This document shows positions 53,148-64,000 of a DNA stretch of 64,000 nucleotides, one piece after another (the first letter of the stretch is position 1; each line of letters starts with the position of its first letter). The DNA is taken from the NCBI RefSeq assembly GCF_020882245.1, contig NC_083597.1, positions 59,870,152 to 59,934,151 on the forward strand, written 5' to 3'. The DNA comes from Rhopalosiphum padi. Lineage: Eukaryota; Arthropoda; Insecta; Hemiptera; Aphididae. The notes under the pieces were generated by a model. That model had not been told where the DNA came from and did no database searches. It saw only the letters and a program-made list of their open reading frames with translations. The position numbers and the translations under genes were made by a program.

Positions 53148-53369
53148 TTTGCATGTCATTGTTATTTTCTACTCCTAAAAATATTTATTTTAATAAACAA
53201 TATCTGATTTCTTTTTTATTATCATCATCATATTGTATTGTGTATAAATGTAAATATAACAAAACATCAAAAATCTAGAACGTCATGTACCTACGTATTA
53301 TATTCTTTTATTATGCTATTAAAAATTAAAATATGATGTTTATTTGAAATATGTTTCCCTGAATTACCT

Positions 53370-54025
53370 CCTTAACTTTTAAAATATTACAATTTCTTTA
53401 TGTGAATAACATATCAAGCAATTAACATAAATTTGCATGACTATTTTCGTAATTTGCACAAGACATTTTTCCATTTTTCAAAAAAAAAAAATACAGCGAG
53501 GAGCTGAACCTACGATTCTTTAGCATTGTCAAACATAAATATGTTTATACCAGAATTTATTTTTGTGCTAATATTCAGCATGTGCTTAGCATGAATTTAC
53601 ACGACTAAATCTGAAATTCGCACAACATTCCTACGTCCAATAAATCCGTTTTTCTTTTTTGTACATTTCTTCGGACTCTTCGGGGAAGGAAAGTGCAAAT
53701 TTGTGCTAAATATCGGCACAGGAAAAAGTTTTAAAATCGCATAATTTTACTTTGGGAAACTGGGGAAATGCACGACGGGAGTGTCGTGCAAATTTTTGGT
53801 ATTGTCATGAAAATTCGTACTAAGAACTTGCTAAATATTGGCACAAAAATAAATTCATATAAACATATTTATATACGAAAAGTCTGGAAAACGTTACTCC
53901 AGTCCCCCGCTGTAATTTTTTGTTTTTCTGCAAAATCTAAAAACGTGCAAATTTCGAAAAAGTCGTGCATTATTAACAAGCAATAATTTGCATAAAAAAT
54001 TGCAGTATTTTTAGGATAGAGGACA
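53370..54025. mobile_element. Long imperfect foldback element (MITE-like)
   Basis: The two halves are reverse complements with perhaps 70-80% agreement by eye. For example, TACAGCGAGGAG near 53491 pairs with CCCCCGCTGTA near 53905. ATAAATATGTTTATA near 53536 pairs with the reverse complement near 53865. TGCATGACTATTTTCG near 53435 pairs with the reverse complement of sequence near 53955-53970. The arms reach close to the centre (about 53690). Motifs of the GCACAAATTT type recur on both arms. I could not fix the exact ends or a target duplication, and there is no ORF of note. It is probably a non-autonomous palindromic element; the superfamily is unknown. Confidence 0.6.
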
Positions 54026-54102
54026 AGAAAATGTACGTATATATTTTCTTAATTATAAAAACTTTTTTCATAATTTCTACATCAAATGGAATAAATAAAA
54101 TA

Positions 54103-54394
54103 CAGTAGCGTCGCGATAATCCAATAGGAAATGGGGGAAAGGAGCCGTTCGGATTTACTATGGGCTATGACTATACTTACGTGGGGCCATTTTTATTTAC
54201 CTTTTTTGAAAATAAATGAAATCACTATAAAGCATGACACACGACTAACAATTGTTATTGTCTTGTGGAATCTAACGACACACATTTGTAATATGTAGTC
54301 GTAATAATAGTTATGATTATTATTTTATTGGTTTACACAAGTACACTGTGAACTATGTACACTGAAAGCCATTCAGATTAGCGCGGCGCTACTG
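54103..54394. mobile_element. pogo/Tigger-like MITE flanked by TA
   Basis: The left end is CAGTAGCGTCGCGATAATC. The right end, read inward, is CAGTAGCGCCGCGCTAATC. They match at 17 of 19 bases. TA dinucleotides flank both ends (54101-54102 and 54395-54396), as expected of Tc1/mariner-type insertion. CAGT ends with a C/G-rich subterminal part and GCTAATC-type sequence resemble the pogo/Tigger group. At 292 bp with no transposase it is non-autonomous. It starts only about 80 bases right of the foldback element. Confidence 0.72.
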
Positions 54395-54399
54395 TATAG

Positions 54400-57300
54400 T
54401 AGGTAAAATCGTGTATTACAGACATAATCATTCGTCGAATAAATAACAATTTAATCTATTTTACGATTTACCTAATCAAGATTGTAAATAGGTATGCAAT
54501 ATTTTAATAAAATATAATATTTTTCAAGTTTCATATTAATTAATTTAAAATAAAAAAAAAATCATACGTTTTAACAAATTATTTAAGTTATAAGTAATCT
54601 CATGCAAGATAAATTATAATAAATATAAATACAAATACAAATATTAAGATCAGCAATAGGTTTTATGTCATTAAGGTCAAATAAATTTAATAATAACGCA
54701 GGATGACAAAAATGTCAGATAGAAATTTGTTTTCGACTGCCCACGTATATATAATGCTTTATTGTAGGCGTTTTGTGTAGGCAACTAAATGCCAATATAT
54801 AAACAATAGGAAATATAATTTGTCGTTCTCTAAACTTAAAATGATTGGTAATAAATTAATATTCATGTCATAAAGATTTTTCTCATTATGCAAATGAATA
54901 GTTTAATATTAACCAAAACTTAAGTGATAAACACATTCATCATTTTATTCAATGAAATAATAAATTAACATAACATGGTATTTATTCTATTTAACTATTA
55001 ATCATACAAAAAAGTTGAATTTAACCCTCATCAAAATATTAACACGTGTATAGTAGTTATCAGTAATTATTTATTTTAATGAGCAGTTAATACTTTTTAT
55101 TAATAATTATTTAAAAGTTATAGTGGAAAAAATGCAATATTATCAATATTATTAAATTTGATGATAAAACAACTTATTTACATTCGTGAAATATTATAAT
55201 AAAAACAAAGTAAATTATACAAACATATTATTTACAATTTAATACCATGTCATTTTCAGTTTTAAGATTTGGTTTTGGTCTTCCACTTATTGTAATAAAA
55301 TGTATTTTTAATATAATCGTTTGTGTAAAATTCAATAATTAGAACATTATTACATTGTATTACCAAACTATTATTTATTCAATTTAGTTTTAGACATACA
55401 AACTATAAATACTTGAAGTTCCAGCAAATTCACTCGATAACCATCAATTGATTAAAAATCATTTTATTTTAATTACTCAATGTTATAATTGTGAATATTA
55501 GTTAAATGCTCATTAATTTTAATATAATAGACATTGCTTGTCATATACCTTGTTGCACCGATAACAGAGTATAAATTATAGTAATAGAAATAAATAATAA
55601 GAAATAAGAAATAAACTATTAGAGAAAAAAAATTATTATTTTTTATTATATAAAACAAAATCGTTACTGTAATACATTAAAAAAATCAGTGGATGATAAA
55701 AATGCACGTTCGCGTGACCGCGAATTGGCATTTCAAAAAGGTGTATAATAGGTAAATATAATAATATTATAATATGTATAATGCAATTAATAGCGTGCGA
55801 ATTATTAAGATCGATTTCTGTGGTTAAATTTTATTGCAGTGTCATTCAGCATTAAGACCGCATCAATCATCATTTCACAATATATTTTCCTGTTCTTATT
55901 TGTATGGTTCATACGAGTTTTATGTTCATACATAAATGGAATTCCAATAACGGTTTAAAAAATATTATAATATATTTAACTAATAAGATTTATTGTTTTT
56001 TCTGTACCTTTAACAAAAAAATCAGGAAATCCGATTTTTTTATTGCTAGATTGGATAAAGCTATATAATTAATACTATTAATTTAAATGAATTCAAGATT
56101 AGAAGATATATGGAATTTTTTTTAAAATATAAAAAATAATAAATTTAATACGAAAATAACAGTTGTATGTATATTATTCTTATAACTTTATGATAAAGTT
56201 AACACTGTTAAAATCGCGTATTATATATTATAATAATGAACACAGAATAATTACATCGAATAAAAAATATGTAATCTTCTTTGACCAAATCTTGTATTGG
56301 GAAAGTAGCCAACACAGTTGCATCATAATAATAAAAAAATAAATAATTCATTGAATTTCGATTTCACCACCTTAGAGTTTCCTACTACATAAAACTGTAA
56401 ATTATAATATATAAGATTATAGCATTATACTATTAGATTTAATATACTATTCTATTCATTATTCTAATTTTATTTAATATATATATTCCTGTTTCATAAA
56501 GTAATATTTCTTCTAGCAATAGACATTATAATATGAATTCACAATTTGCAATAGATAAATCATTTTTGAAAAACATAACTTGATTATATAATATTACATA
56601 GCTATATAACTTAAATTTTGTTAAAAAATACATAAAATGACATGAATGAATAAATTTATATTTCTCACTTTTTAATCATTCATTAATTTTGTATGTACTG
56701 AATTCATACGATATAAAGTAAAATACATAAAAATAATTACGAGTACTAAATTATGAACTATAAGTTTAAAATTCTTCATGGAATTATTAAAGCCATGATT
56801 TGGAATCGATAAAATACTCAAACAATAATTTATTCCTTTAAAAATGTATCAACAATATTTGCAACACAGTAACTCTATCTTGTCTGATATTTAAATTATA
56901 GCATTGTGTTATACGGCGTAACATATAGGCAATAAAGGTACACCCCTGTAAAGGAACACGTTTAAAAATAAATTTTAAAATATTCAATTCACCTATTAGT
57001 TATTATGATATTATTCAAACTCATTACTTATGCATAATGATTTTAGAGTTAAGTTAAACCTAATTTTGATAAGAAAAAATTAAAGCTATACCTAAATAAC
57101 CTTAACATTCAATAGGTACGACGTTAAGTCCACTTGTTCAGAAAATTATGAACTAACAGTATTCTCAAAGATTGTCTAAGGAATACTTCTATATTATTTT
57201 TATATAATCATGTATCTAGGTAATCAGTGTTTGTTATAACCCAAAAAACAAATTCATCTAACGATGAATTTGGATGAAGAGTTAATAACAATTTTTAGTT

Positions 57301-59810
57301 AAGTGAACATCCAAAGGCAAACATTTATTAAGTTTTTATTTCTCTTGTATTATAAACTTTTATGGTAGGACAATATTTTTCAAAAGTCAAACAATAAGCA
57401 TCGAAATTACTGACTGGTTCGTCAGAAATTACATACTCTTTACCGATAGAGTTTAGAGAAACTTTTTTCATATAACCAAAAATGTGCGGAAGAAAACAGT
57501 GATTATATAAGAAAATAATGTAAAGTACATGTAAGTATAAGTAAATAATTTTTTTTTTCAAGTTTTGTATATTTTCTTTCATTGTTCCTGACATAGAGGT
57601 GTATTGAAAAATTTGATAGACTTTTAATGGTCGAAGTTGTTAAAGTAATGAAACAAATAAATATATTACCTACATAATTCAACCACCAACAATTTTAGAA
57701 AATAAATCAATGTTTTTAATGAAATAAAAAGTATACTTACTTTAAAAATTATTTTTAAATCTATATTTATCGATTATAAATTATATTTCATATAATTATA
57801 TTATAGTTCTCAAAAACGAACTTTAAATTAGATACTTTTCTTTATTTTATTGTTAATCGTATATTGAAACTTTCAAGATAGGTAGTCTACAAGTAGTACG
57901 TAAATATCTACAAAATTAATATAACTACAATAATAATTTATTATAAACTTTAACATTAAACATATATTTTAGTAATTTAGTGTACTATGATAATATGTTA
58001 ATAAAATAATTAAAAGTAAGATTGTACACAATTTAAATTTGTATTTATTTTATGATAAATTAAAAATTTACAATTAATATTAATATATTATGTACCAAAT
58101 GGAATTTTATCTATACATCTATTTCTTTTATATACTATTTATACTACATCCTAAATGTTTAATTTACGTCATACTCGCTTTTGTGCTTATATATGTTTTT
58201 TAATAAAATTGATAGGTATTTAAAATTTAAATTATGATTATTATTTTATAATATCATATTAAGATTTTAATTTCAAGCTCTATTAATCACACTGATAATA
58301 AATCATTAAATTACCAAATTATAAGCAAAATATCCATAAAATCATATGATTTAGCAATTAATGTTATCATACTTATTTTTGCAGTACATATTTATTTATT
58401 CTAAAAAAATACCGAGTAACGGCAGCCAATATTATATGATATAAAATAACAACCATCTATGAAAAGTCCGTAATTTATTGTAATGCTACATTACGTATAA
58501 CTCTATAAGATATATATATATATTAGAAATAGGGAATCTGTCCATATATTTTAATATAAGTACTTAATACGTATCAAGTTTTATAAATATAACGTACAGC
58601 AAAACATCGATACGGTAGTATATAAGACTTTAACTGCAATAATTTTCTCTTCAACCAAAATAATATATGATATTTATTTTTACTATTTAATTTCTCAGCT
58701 GGGACCTATTACTACATTAATCTATATTATGTTATATATTATACATTTTAATAATGATTTTAAACGGGATGCAATATCTTGCAAAACGGCTTAATAGTCT
58801 ATTATATATACATCGTTATAAAACATTGCATTTGAATTATTTTTACATATCTATAATTTATCATTAAACACTCATACTGAAATTAACTACTGTAATTTTA
58901 TATAGGTTACTATTAAAAATGTTATGATGGAATAATGTATTAATGTACAATGTTGGAAAGAGCGTCTCTTGGTATTTATTCTGTATAGGTCGATGTTTAT
59001 CCCTTATTATTAAATCATATAGCAGGGGGTAGAGCTTACATAGAACACTAAATTTATAATTCATTATATATATGATAAAATAATAAATAAAAATAATTTA
59101 TATTTCCTAATTTTGAAAATTAATATATTTAATATCCAATACCTACTAATGTATATCATAATTTAATAATTCAACGTGATTTTATCTAAATTCAATATCA
59201 TACATTTAACTTCTAACATTATATAATTATAAGGAAAATATAAATATTTTTTAATAATTTGTAGAGTATATATATATATACTAAAATATAATCTAGTTCA
59301 CTATAATAAATTAAATAATCATTATCAATTTAATTTTGACTATTTGGTGCGGCTTGTGAAGGTTTTCTTGTTGACCACACCTGCAACTGCAGTTATGTAC
59401 CTATGTTATATATAATATTAAATCGTATTACTAATATTTTACATAAATTATCTGATTACTAGCCTGTATAAACATTATAAACCTCATAAATATCTTACAA
59501 GAGCACCCAATATGTAGCACCTAGCCGTTTGCCAGCTTACAACTTACTCACTACATATCAGATTTACTGTTAAATTGAATTATTAAATTATTTATTTGAT
59601 CTGAAATAATATAAAAAGCTAGATGATGACTTCATTAAAGTTATATTAATTTTTATATAATATTATGTCGTGTCCAATGTGATATCGTATTTTATATATA
59701 CCCATATGTATAATAGTTATGTATTTGTGTCACAGCGTGGAACATGTTGTACCGACCTCTACGAAAATATTAAAAACCAATTTATCGATATTATGCTATA
59801 TAGCTATAAT
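54400..59810. other. Gene-poor AT-rich stretch
   Basis: No supported gene. An 88-codon minus-strand ATG frame at 57328-57594 has no recognised domain and lies in AT-rich DNA; I did not call it. A compact hairpin at 55700-55733 is listed separately. Confidence 0.4.
55700..55733. repeat. Compact hairpin in AT-rich DNA
   Basis: The arms AAATGCACGTTCGCG and CGCGAATTGGCATTT surround a TGAC loop. The outer six and inner six bases pair perfectly around a 3-base mismatch. The CpG-rich stem stands out from its AT-rich surroundings. Confidence 0.75.
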
Positions 59811-59819
59811 ACAACTGGT

Positions 59820-60110
59820 GCAATATAATAGTAGCGAGTGGCGACGACCAAACGCCACCTTCGGCAGTCTAAAATCAATAATCTTATCTGTGCAGGCGGA
59901 CGCGCATCTTATCGGTACGGTTCCTATGATAAACAACAATAAATAATGTAACATACAATACTAATAGCGACTATACACACGATCAAAAACAATATATAAT
60001 TGGTGGCAAACAACGGACGAAAACCCGTCGAGGACGGAAAGGTTATCACGCCGACCAACCGAAAACGAGATGGTCGAGATGATGGTCGTGGAGCCGGTTC
60101 TCGTATAAGC
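59820..60110. other. GC-richer island with overlapping open frames, status unresolved
   Basis: A composition island with competing open frames on both strands. A plus-strand frame ends at a TAA near 60113 and reads as hydrophilic, acidic sequence (MVEMMVVEPVLV at its end). A minus-strand ATG frame from 60114 ends in a hydrophobic stretch. Neither has a clear start plus acceptor or donor structure that would fix an exon. It may be an exon of the right-hand gene, a 5' UTR or a regulatory island. Confidence 0.25.
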
Positions 60111-60835
60111 ATAATATAATTATGTTTTACCAAAACAACACACGACGGTTCTTATCCCGTACAGTATTAAATAATAATATAATATTCTGTGTTAAATACA
60201 AACACGATATTAATATTATAATACATCGACCTACTGCTGCAGGTAGGTATATAAGATGTTGTCGGTCTTCGCTTCGATATCATCGTAACCCGAGAACGGT
60301 AATATAAAATATGTGTACGCATTTGTCGTCTGATGGTCGATGTCGGTTATCCGGCGGGATATCGACTTTTGTTGTAGGGGATAAACAAACACAATAATAT
60401 TCAATTGCGTGGGTGTATAATATGTCAACTTTCGTGGGAAACTATATTATTCCGTCGACCATACGACATTCCGAGCTCAGACCTATACATTCATCGGGTA
60501 TACGTATATTATAGCAATATTCTGAAGGTCTGGTAAATATATGTTCATCGGTTATTGCTTATTATAATTTATTTTTTTATAGACATTTTATACGAGCTAC
60601 ACTGCTCCGGTATATAATAATATATTACAACTTATTAGGTATCTCAAAAAACTTCTCGCCGCGGCGATGGTTCACGGTAACGCGTCATATATTGATATAA
60701 CCGGTTTTCTGGTATGTCGTACACACCGTCGCCATCCTTTCGCAACCGTCCGTAATCTCTTGTATACGCACCGCAGTCCTATATTTCTCTCCAGTCTCCA
60801 TTCGGTCTTGATCCTTCGCCGATATATTATGATAA

Positions 60836-60873
60836 TGACGACGACGACAACAAAAACAACAACAACGACCACG
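60836..60873. repeat. (GAC)n(AAC)n triplet repeat
   Basis: Compound run of GAC, then AAC, then GAC triplets at the start of the CpG-rich block. Confidence 0.8.
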
Positions 60874-61125
60874 TCCAAATCCTTTCATTATAAATCATAT
60901 AAGATAATAATATAATATTAGAACCTACCTTTGATGTAACCGTGTTAGCTGGTATTTGCTTGACGCGCGCGCGCGGTCCGTAATGGCCTATATAGCAAAT
61001 CGCGCATTGGTACAAGTCGGTCACAAAACGCCGGTTAGATATGGAACGTTAAAACATTAGGTACCTACCTACATTGTTTGTTCGACTCGGACCACGGTGG
61101 TGCTCCGGAAAGGCCCGTCTACCGT

Positions 61126-61150
61126 GGTCGTCGTCGTCGTCGTCGCCGTC
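61126..61150. repeat. (GTC)n triplet repeat
   Basis: Nearly pure GTC/TCG triplets, about 25 bases, in the CpG-rich block. Confidence 0.8.
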
Positions 61151-61659
61151 ACAATAATATATTTCTTACGACCGTTGACGTCCGCTGCAGACCGAGTGGC
61201 GGAAGCGTAGCACCGGTCGCGGTGGTGGCTCCCTTATATTATTACCATGCGCCGCCCGCCGAGTCTAGCGCTGCCACCCGAACGTTATACAACCGACGAG
61301 GAAACGGCTACGGGCCGAGCCCACGCTATCGTGCGGAGGTGGAGAGTGTGGACGGCGGTCTGAGTTTCAATGTTAGCCAGCCGCACCGTGACCGCCACAG
61401 ACGTCGGAACGGTCGACCGTTCGCTTTTTTTTTTCGCATCGACGAATGTTCGTGTTTCACCGGACGCCTTCGGAGTCCGAAGACGGTATTTTGGAGTGAA
61501 CTGGACGACGATCGACGGCAGTGAACCGACAATAATTATTACTCAAATATCGTTAACGGTCTTACGCGTAATATATAATTATATCATTATTATGTTGAGG
61601 TTGATGCGTTGAGCTCGGTCCGGTGTTGTACCTATACCACGACAGATAAATAACCGGCG

Positions 61660-63000
61660 AATTTATAATTCGTACAACTCGCGTGCGCTAGTGTTGTAGT
61701 AATTATTATAACAACAACAACAACAATAATAATAATATTGTAGAATATTATAATACTTACGGGAAAAAAAATAAACCTACTACGACGACAGTAATTATGG
61801 TAAATATTTTCTAACTATACATATCTTTATTTGTTTTTACGCTTTATCGTATATAACCGTATACACAATATTAAAATATGTACCTACCTATTATAGGTTA
61901 TTACATTATAGATTAACCGTAGTTTAGATCGATGTTATAATATTCCCGTGTTATTATGTTATATGTTTATACCGTAAATCGTAATATTATAAACACGATA
62001 ATAATATGTAGAATCGACTTATGCATGTATTACGGGTATTCTAAATTACTTACCACGAGTATCTCGTATATGTGTAAATACTAAGTACACTCAGCATACA
62101 CTATCCATATTATTTATAATATGCACGTGTACTGTGTATAATAGTGTGTTAGTGTGTACGTATAACTTTGTTTTATAACTAGCGGTTTTTTTAATAATAA
62201 TAATATAGGTTCTTTGATAAAGTATTAAAAAATACTATTCAAATAATTATTAAAAACGTTCAAAATAATTTTTCAAAAAAAAAAAATCTCCCTATTTATA
62301 ATATTAAATTATATTATTTTATAATTTTTTTTTTTTTATATTTAAGTCATTACTATTTTGTAACATTATTTATACGCCATGTTCGTCCATACATTTCCAT
62401 TGTAATTTCGACATTTAAATTACATATATAGCCACGATAGTATTCAATAATTTTAAAGTATTAAAATACTTTTACTCAAATAGGTACTTAACAATACTGA
62501 TGAGCACGTGTGCGTGTGTGTATATAGTTGTGGTGAGTAATGTACTAATATATGTGCATATAGGTACATTTATTATTATTATTATCAGTAGTAGTAGTAG
62601 TAGTAGTAGTAGTATTATCGTAGATTATAATGATGTAACTGCTTAACACAGACGTAATCGAACGGAGAGGAAAAATATTAATAACTACAGCAGTTATATT
62701 ATCATAAATGTTAAACGTTGCGCAATATTTTCAAGAGAAGAGTATAGTAATAGAGTGCACTCTTCGATTGTGCGATCAGTACATGTTGCGTTGGTGTTTC
62801 GCGTATGTCTAATGTATTAATATTATATTAAATTTTACTAGTATATTATTATTAAGAGTTACTTTTTTCATTTCAATCGTCGATTTTCAACCGAACACCT
62901 GAGTGACAGTTTATCACAGTACCTACATACGATATACCAAATATATGTTATTATAATATCGCAGCAGTCATTACTGCTATACACACAGTTTTATTAATTT
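61660..63000. other. AT-rich stretch between promoter-like block and right-end exon
   Basis: No coding region seen. It holds an AAC/AAT run near 61710-61737 and an AGT microsatellite. If the upstream CpG block is the promoter of the right-hand gene, this is its first intron. Confidence 0.35.
62587..62613. repeat. (AGT)9 microsatellite
   Basis: Nine uninterrupted AGT units, preceded by a TTA run. Confidence 0.9.
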
Positions 63001-63018
63001 TCTTCGATTCCGTGATTT

Positions 63019-63090
63019 ATGGCATTTAAGTCGCGCGCGTACAAGCACAGGGTGCTTTTGGAAAGTTCGGCCGATGACATAGACTTTTCG
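63019..63090 (+). CDS. Candidate first coding exon of a gene running off the right edge
   Basis: An ATG follows an in-frame TGA six bases upstream, so the start is fixed if the exon is real. Twenty-four codons (beginning MAFKSRAYKHRVLLE, ending DDIDFS) run to a strong donor, TCG|GTGAGT, in phase 0. The composition is clearly coding-like against AT-rich flanks. It begins basic and ends acidic, with no signal peptide. The CpG-rich block at 60650-61650 may be its promoter. I saw no obvious second exon before 64000, so the next exon is probably beyond the window. The protein family is not recognisable from 24 residues. Confidence 0.45.
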
Positions 63091-64000
63091 GTGAGTATTT
63101 CGTTCTAAGAACGGACCTTCATGGTACCTTTATAATTACATATAGCTATACAATTAAATATTAATACAATATAATAGATTGTGTATTTCCGTTTAGAACT
63201 CGTAGCCAAACGAAAATCGTGATTTTATTATTTTAGTATAAATGTATAATGTATAATTATTACGTGGTATGTGTATAATACATTTAAACTCACAAGGGGA
63301 AATAAAACCCACATACCCCATGAATATATTCAACTCGTTACACAGGTATGTAATATATACATATGTGTAGGTACACATAATATATATTATATAATATTTT
63401 AATACTGTTGTCTGACTTTTTCATTAATTAATTGTAATTTCTATAGTAAAAAATGTCCCCTCGCACATTATTTTATTTGCTCGTAACATTATTTAACGGT
63501 GCCCATTACAAAATATTATAGGTGAGCATATTATGTTATGTGGACGTTCTGCCTATATATATTGATTGAAACCTTATATTTCGGTTGCTTATGAACTGTA
63601 ATACTACAAATGGTTATAATCTTCAGTCAAAGTTCCAAAACTTTCAACTTAATATAGTTTTACCATCAATAATTGAAATTCGTACCAACTTCCCACGTTC
63701 GAAAATATTATATTTATAAAATTCATAATTTAATCATTACATGTTTACGTTTTATGTTTATTATTTGTTACGTAGAGTTATTAATATGATAATTTATTAA
63801 TTAAAATAAATTATGGTTTATTTGCTTTATAAGTCAAATATAAAAACTAATATTTAGACGAATCATTTGATTCTTTTCAATCGCTTGCACTACATATCTT
63901 GAAAACAAATTTGATTATTATTATTATTATTATTTATTACTGAATAGTTATCTTAAAGTCATAAATTCATGTTAAATATTTATAATTTTAAATATAAAGT
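63091..64000 (+). other. Probable intron of the right-end gene
   Basis: AT-rich sequence after the GTGAGT donor, with no further coding-like exon seen. It continues to the window edge. Confidence 0.35.

Larger units (their letters stand above)
47640..53360. other. Gene-poor AT-rich stretch
   Basis: No supported coding exon. Points of note are a B-box-like sequence near 48210 (see findings), a cluster of TACACTGTAC-type repeats at 50520-50605, a mixed-composition patch at 51890-52240, and a hairpin with AAAAAGCTTA arms at 53119-53147. The patch at 52130-52240 shows no paired terminal repeat that would define an element. Confidence 0.4.
60650..61650 (+). promoter_or_regulatory. CpG-rich promoter-like block near right end
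   Basis: About 1 kb of CpG-rich DNA with GAC/AAC and GTC triplet runs. It lies 1.4-2.3 kb upstream of the candidate first coding exon at 63019, so it may hold the transcription start and a non-coding first exon of that gene. A long open frame at 61078-61524 begins with TTG, is arginine- and proline-rich low-complexity sequence, and is not called as a gene. Confidence 0.4.

Noticed and set aside
57328..57594. 88-codon minus-strand ATG frame
   Set aside because: The C-terminal half looks somewhat protein-like, but there is no recognised domain, no promoter context, and frames of this length are expected by chance in 64 kb.
61078..61524. 148-codon plus-strand open frame
   Set aside because: It starts with TTG, and the product is Arg/Pro-rich low complexity with a GTC-repeat poly-Arg run. 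It is best explained as a CpG-rich leader or promoter.
1..64000. CRISPR arrays, rRNA, operons or a multi-gene defence system
   Set aside because: No regularly spaced repeats, rRNA-like segments or clustered genes are present. The split genes and composition indicate an animal nuclear genome.

Overview
The window looks like a piece of an aphid-like hemipteran nuclear genome. The DNA is very AT-rich. Its genes are split by short GT-AG introns. The words TAGGTAC and ATAATATTAT recur throughout, as I know them from aphid genomes. There is no bacterial organisation: no operons and no Shine-Dalgarno sites. The species assignment is inference; the eukaryotic gene structure is seen directly.

Layout. 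At the left, bases 2383-2931 hold a two-exon plus-strand gene for a 116-residue, cysteine-free secreted protein that I do not recognise. Bases 11910-18438 hold the one clearly identifiable gene, a complete seven-exon minus-strand organic anion transporting polypeptide (Oatp/SLCO) of 723 residues. All its splice phases join, and it has a Kazal-type extracellular loop. Its first exon is large, GC-rich and intronless, and lies beside a CpG-rich promoter-like block at 18480-19520. At the right edge, bases 63019-63090 look like the first coding exon of a plus-strand gene that continues beyond the window.

Between these genes lie long AT-rich stretches with no convincing coding sequence (roughly 20-45 kb and 48-60 kb). 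They are interrupted by GC/CpG-rich promoter-like blocks at about 45.4-47.6 kb and 60.65-61.65 kb. Three non-autonomous mobile elements can be delimited by eye. One is a hAT-like MITE at 22461-22932 with an 8-bp target duplication. One is a long imperfect foldback element at about 53370-54025. One is a pogo/Tigger-like MITE at 54103-54394 flanked by TA. Several hairpins and microsatellites are also listed.

The genes have no evident functional link. I found no CRISPR array, rRNA or convincing tRNA, and nothing that amounts to a new multi-gene system. The most notable items are the unrecognised secreted protein, the asymmetric intron structure and altered family signature of the transporter, and the clustered MITEs.
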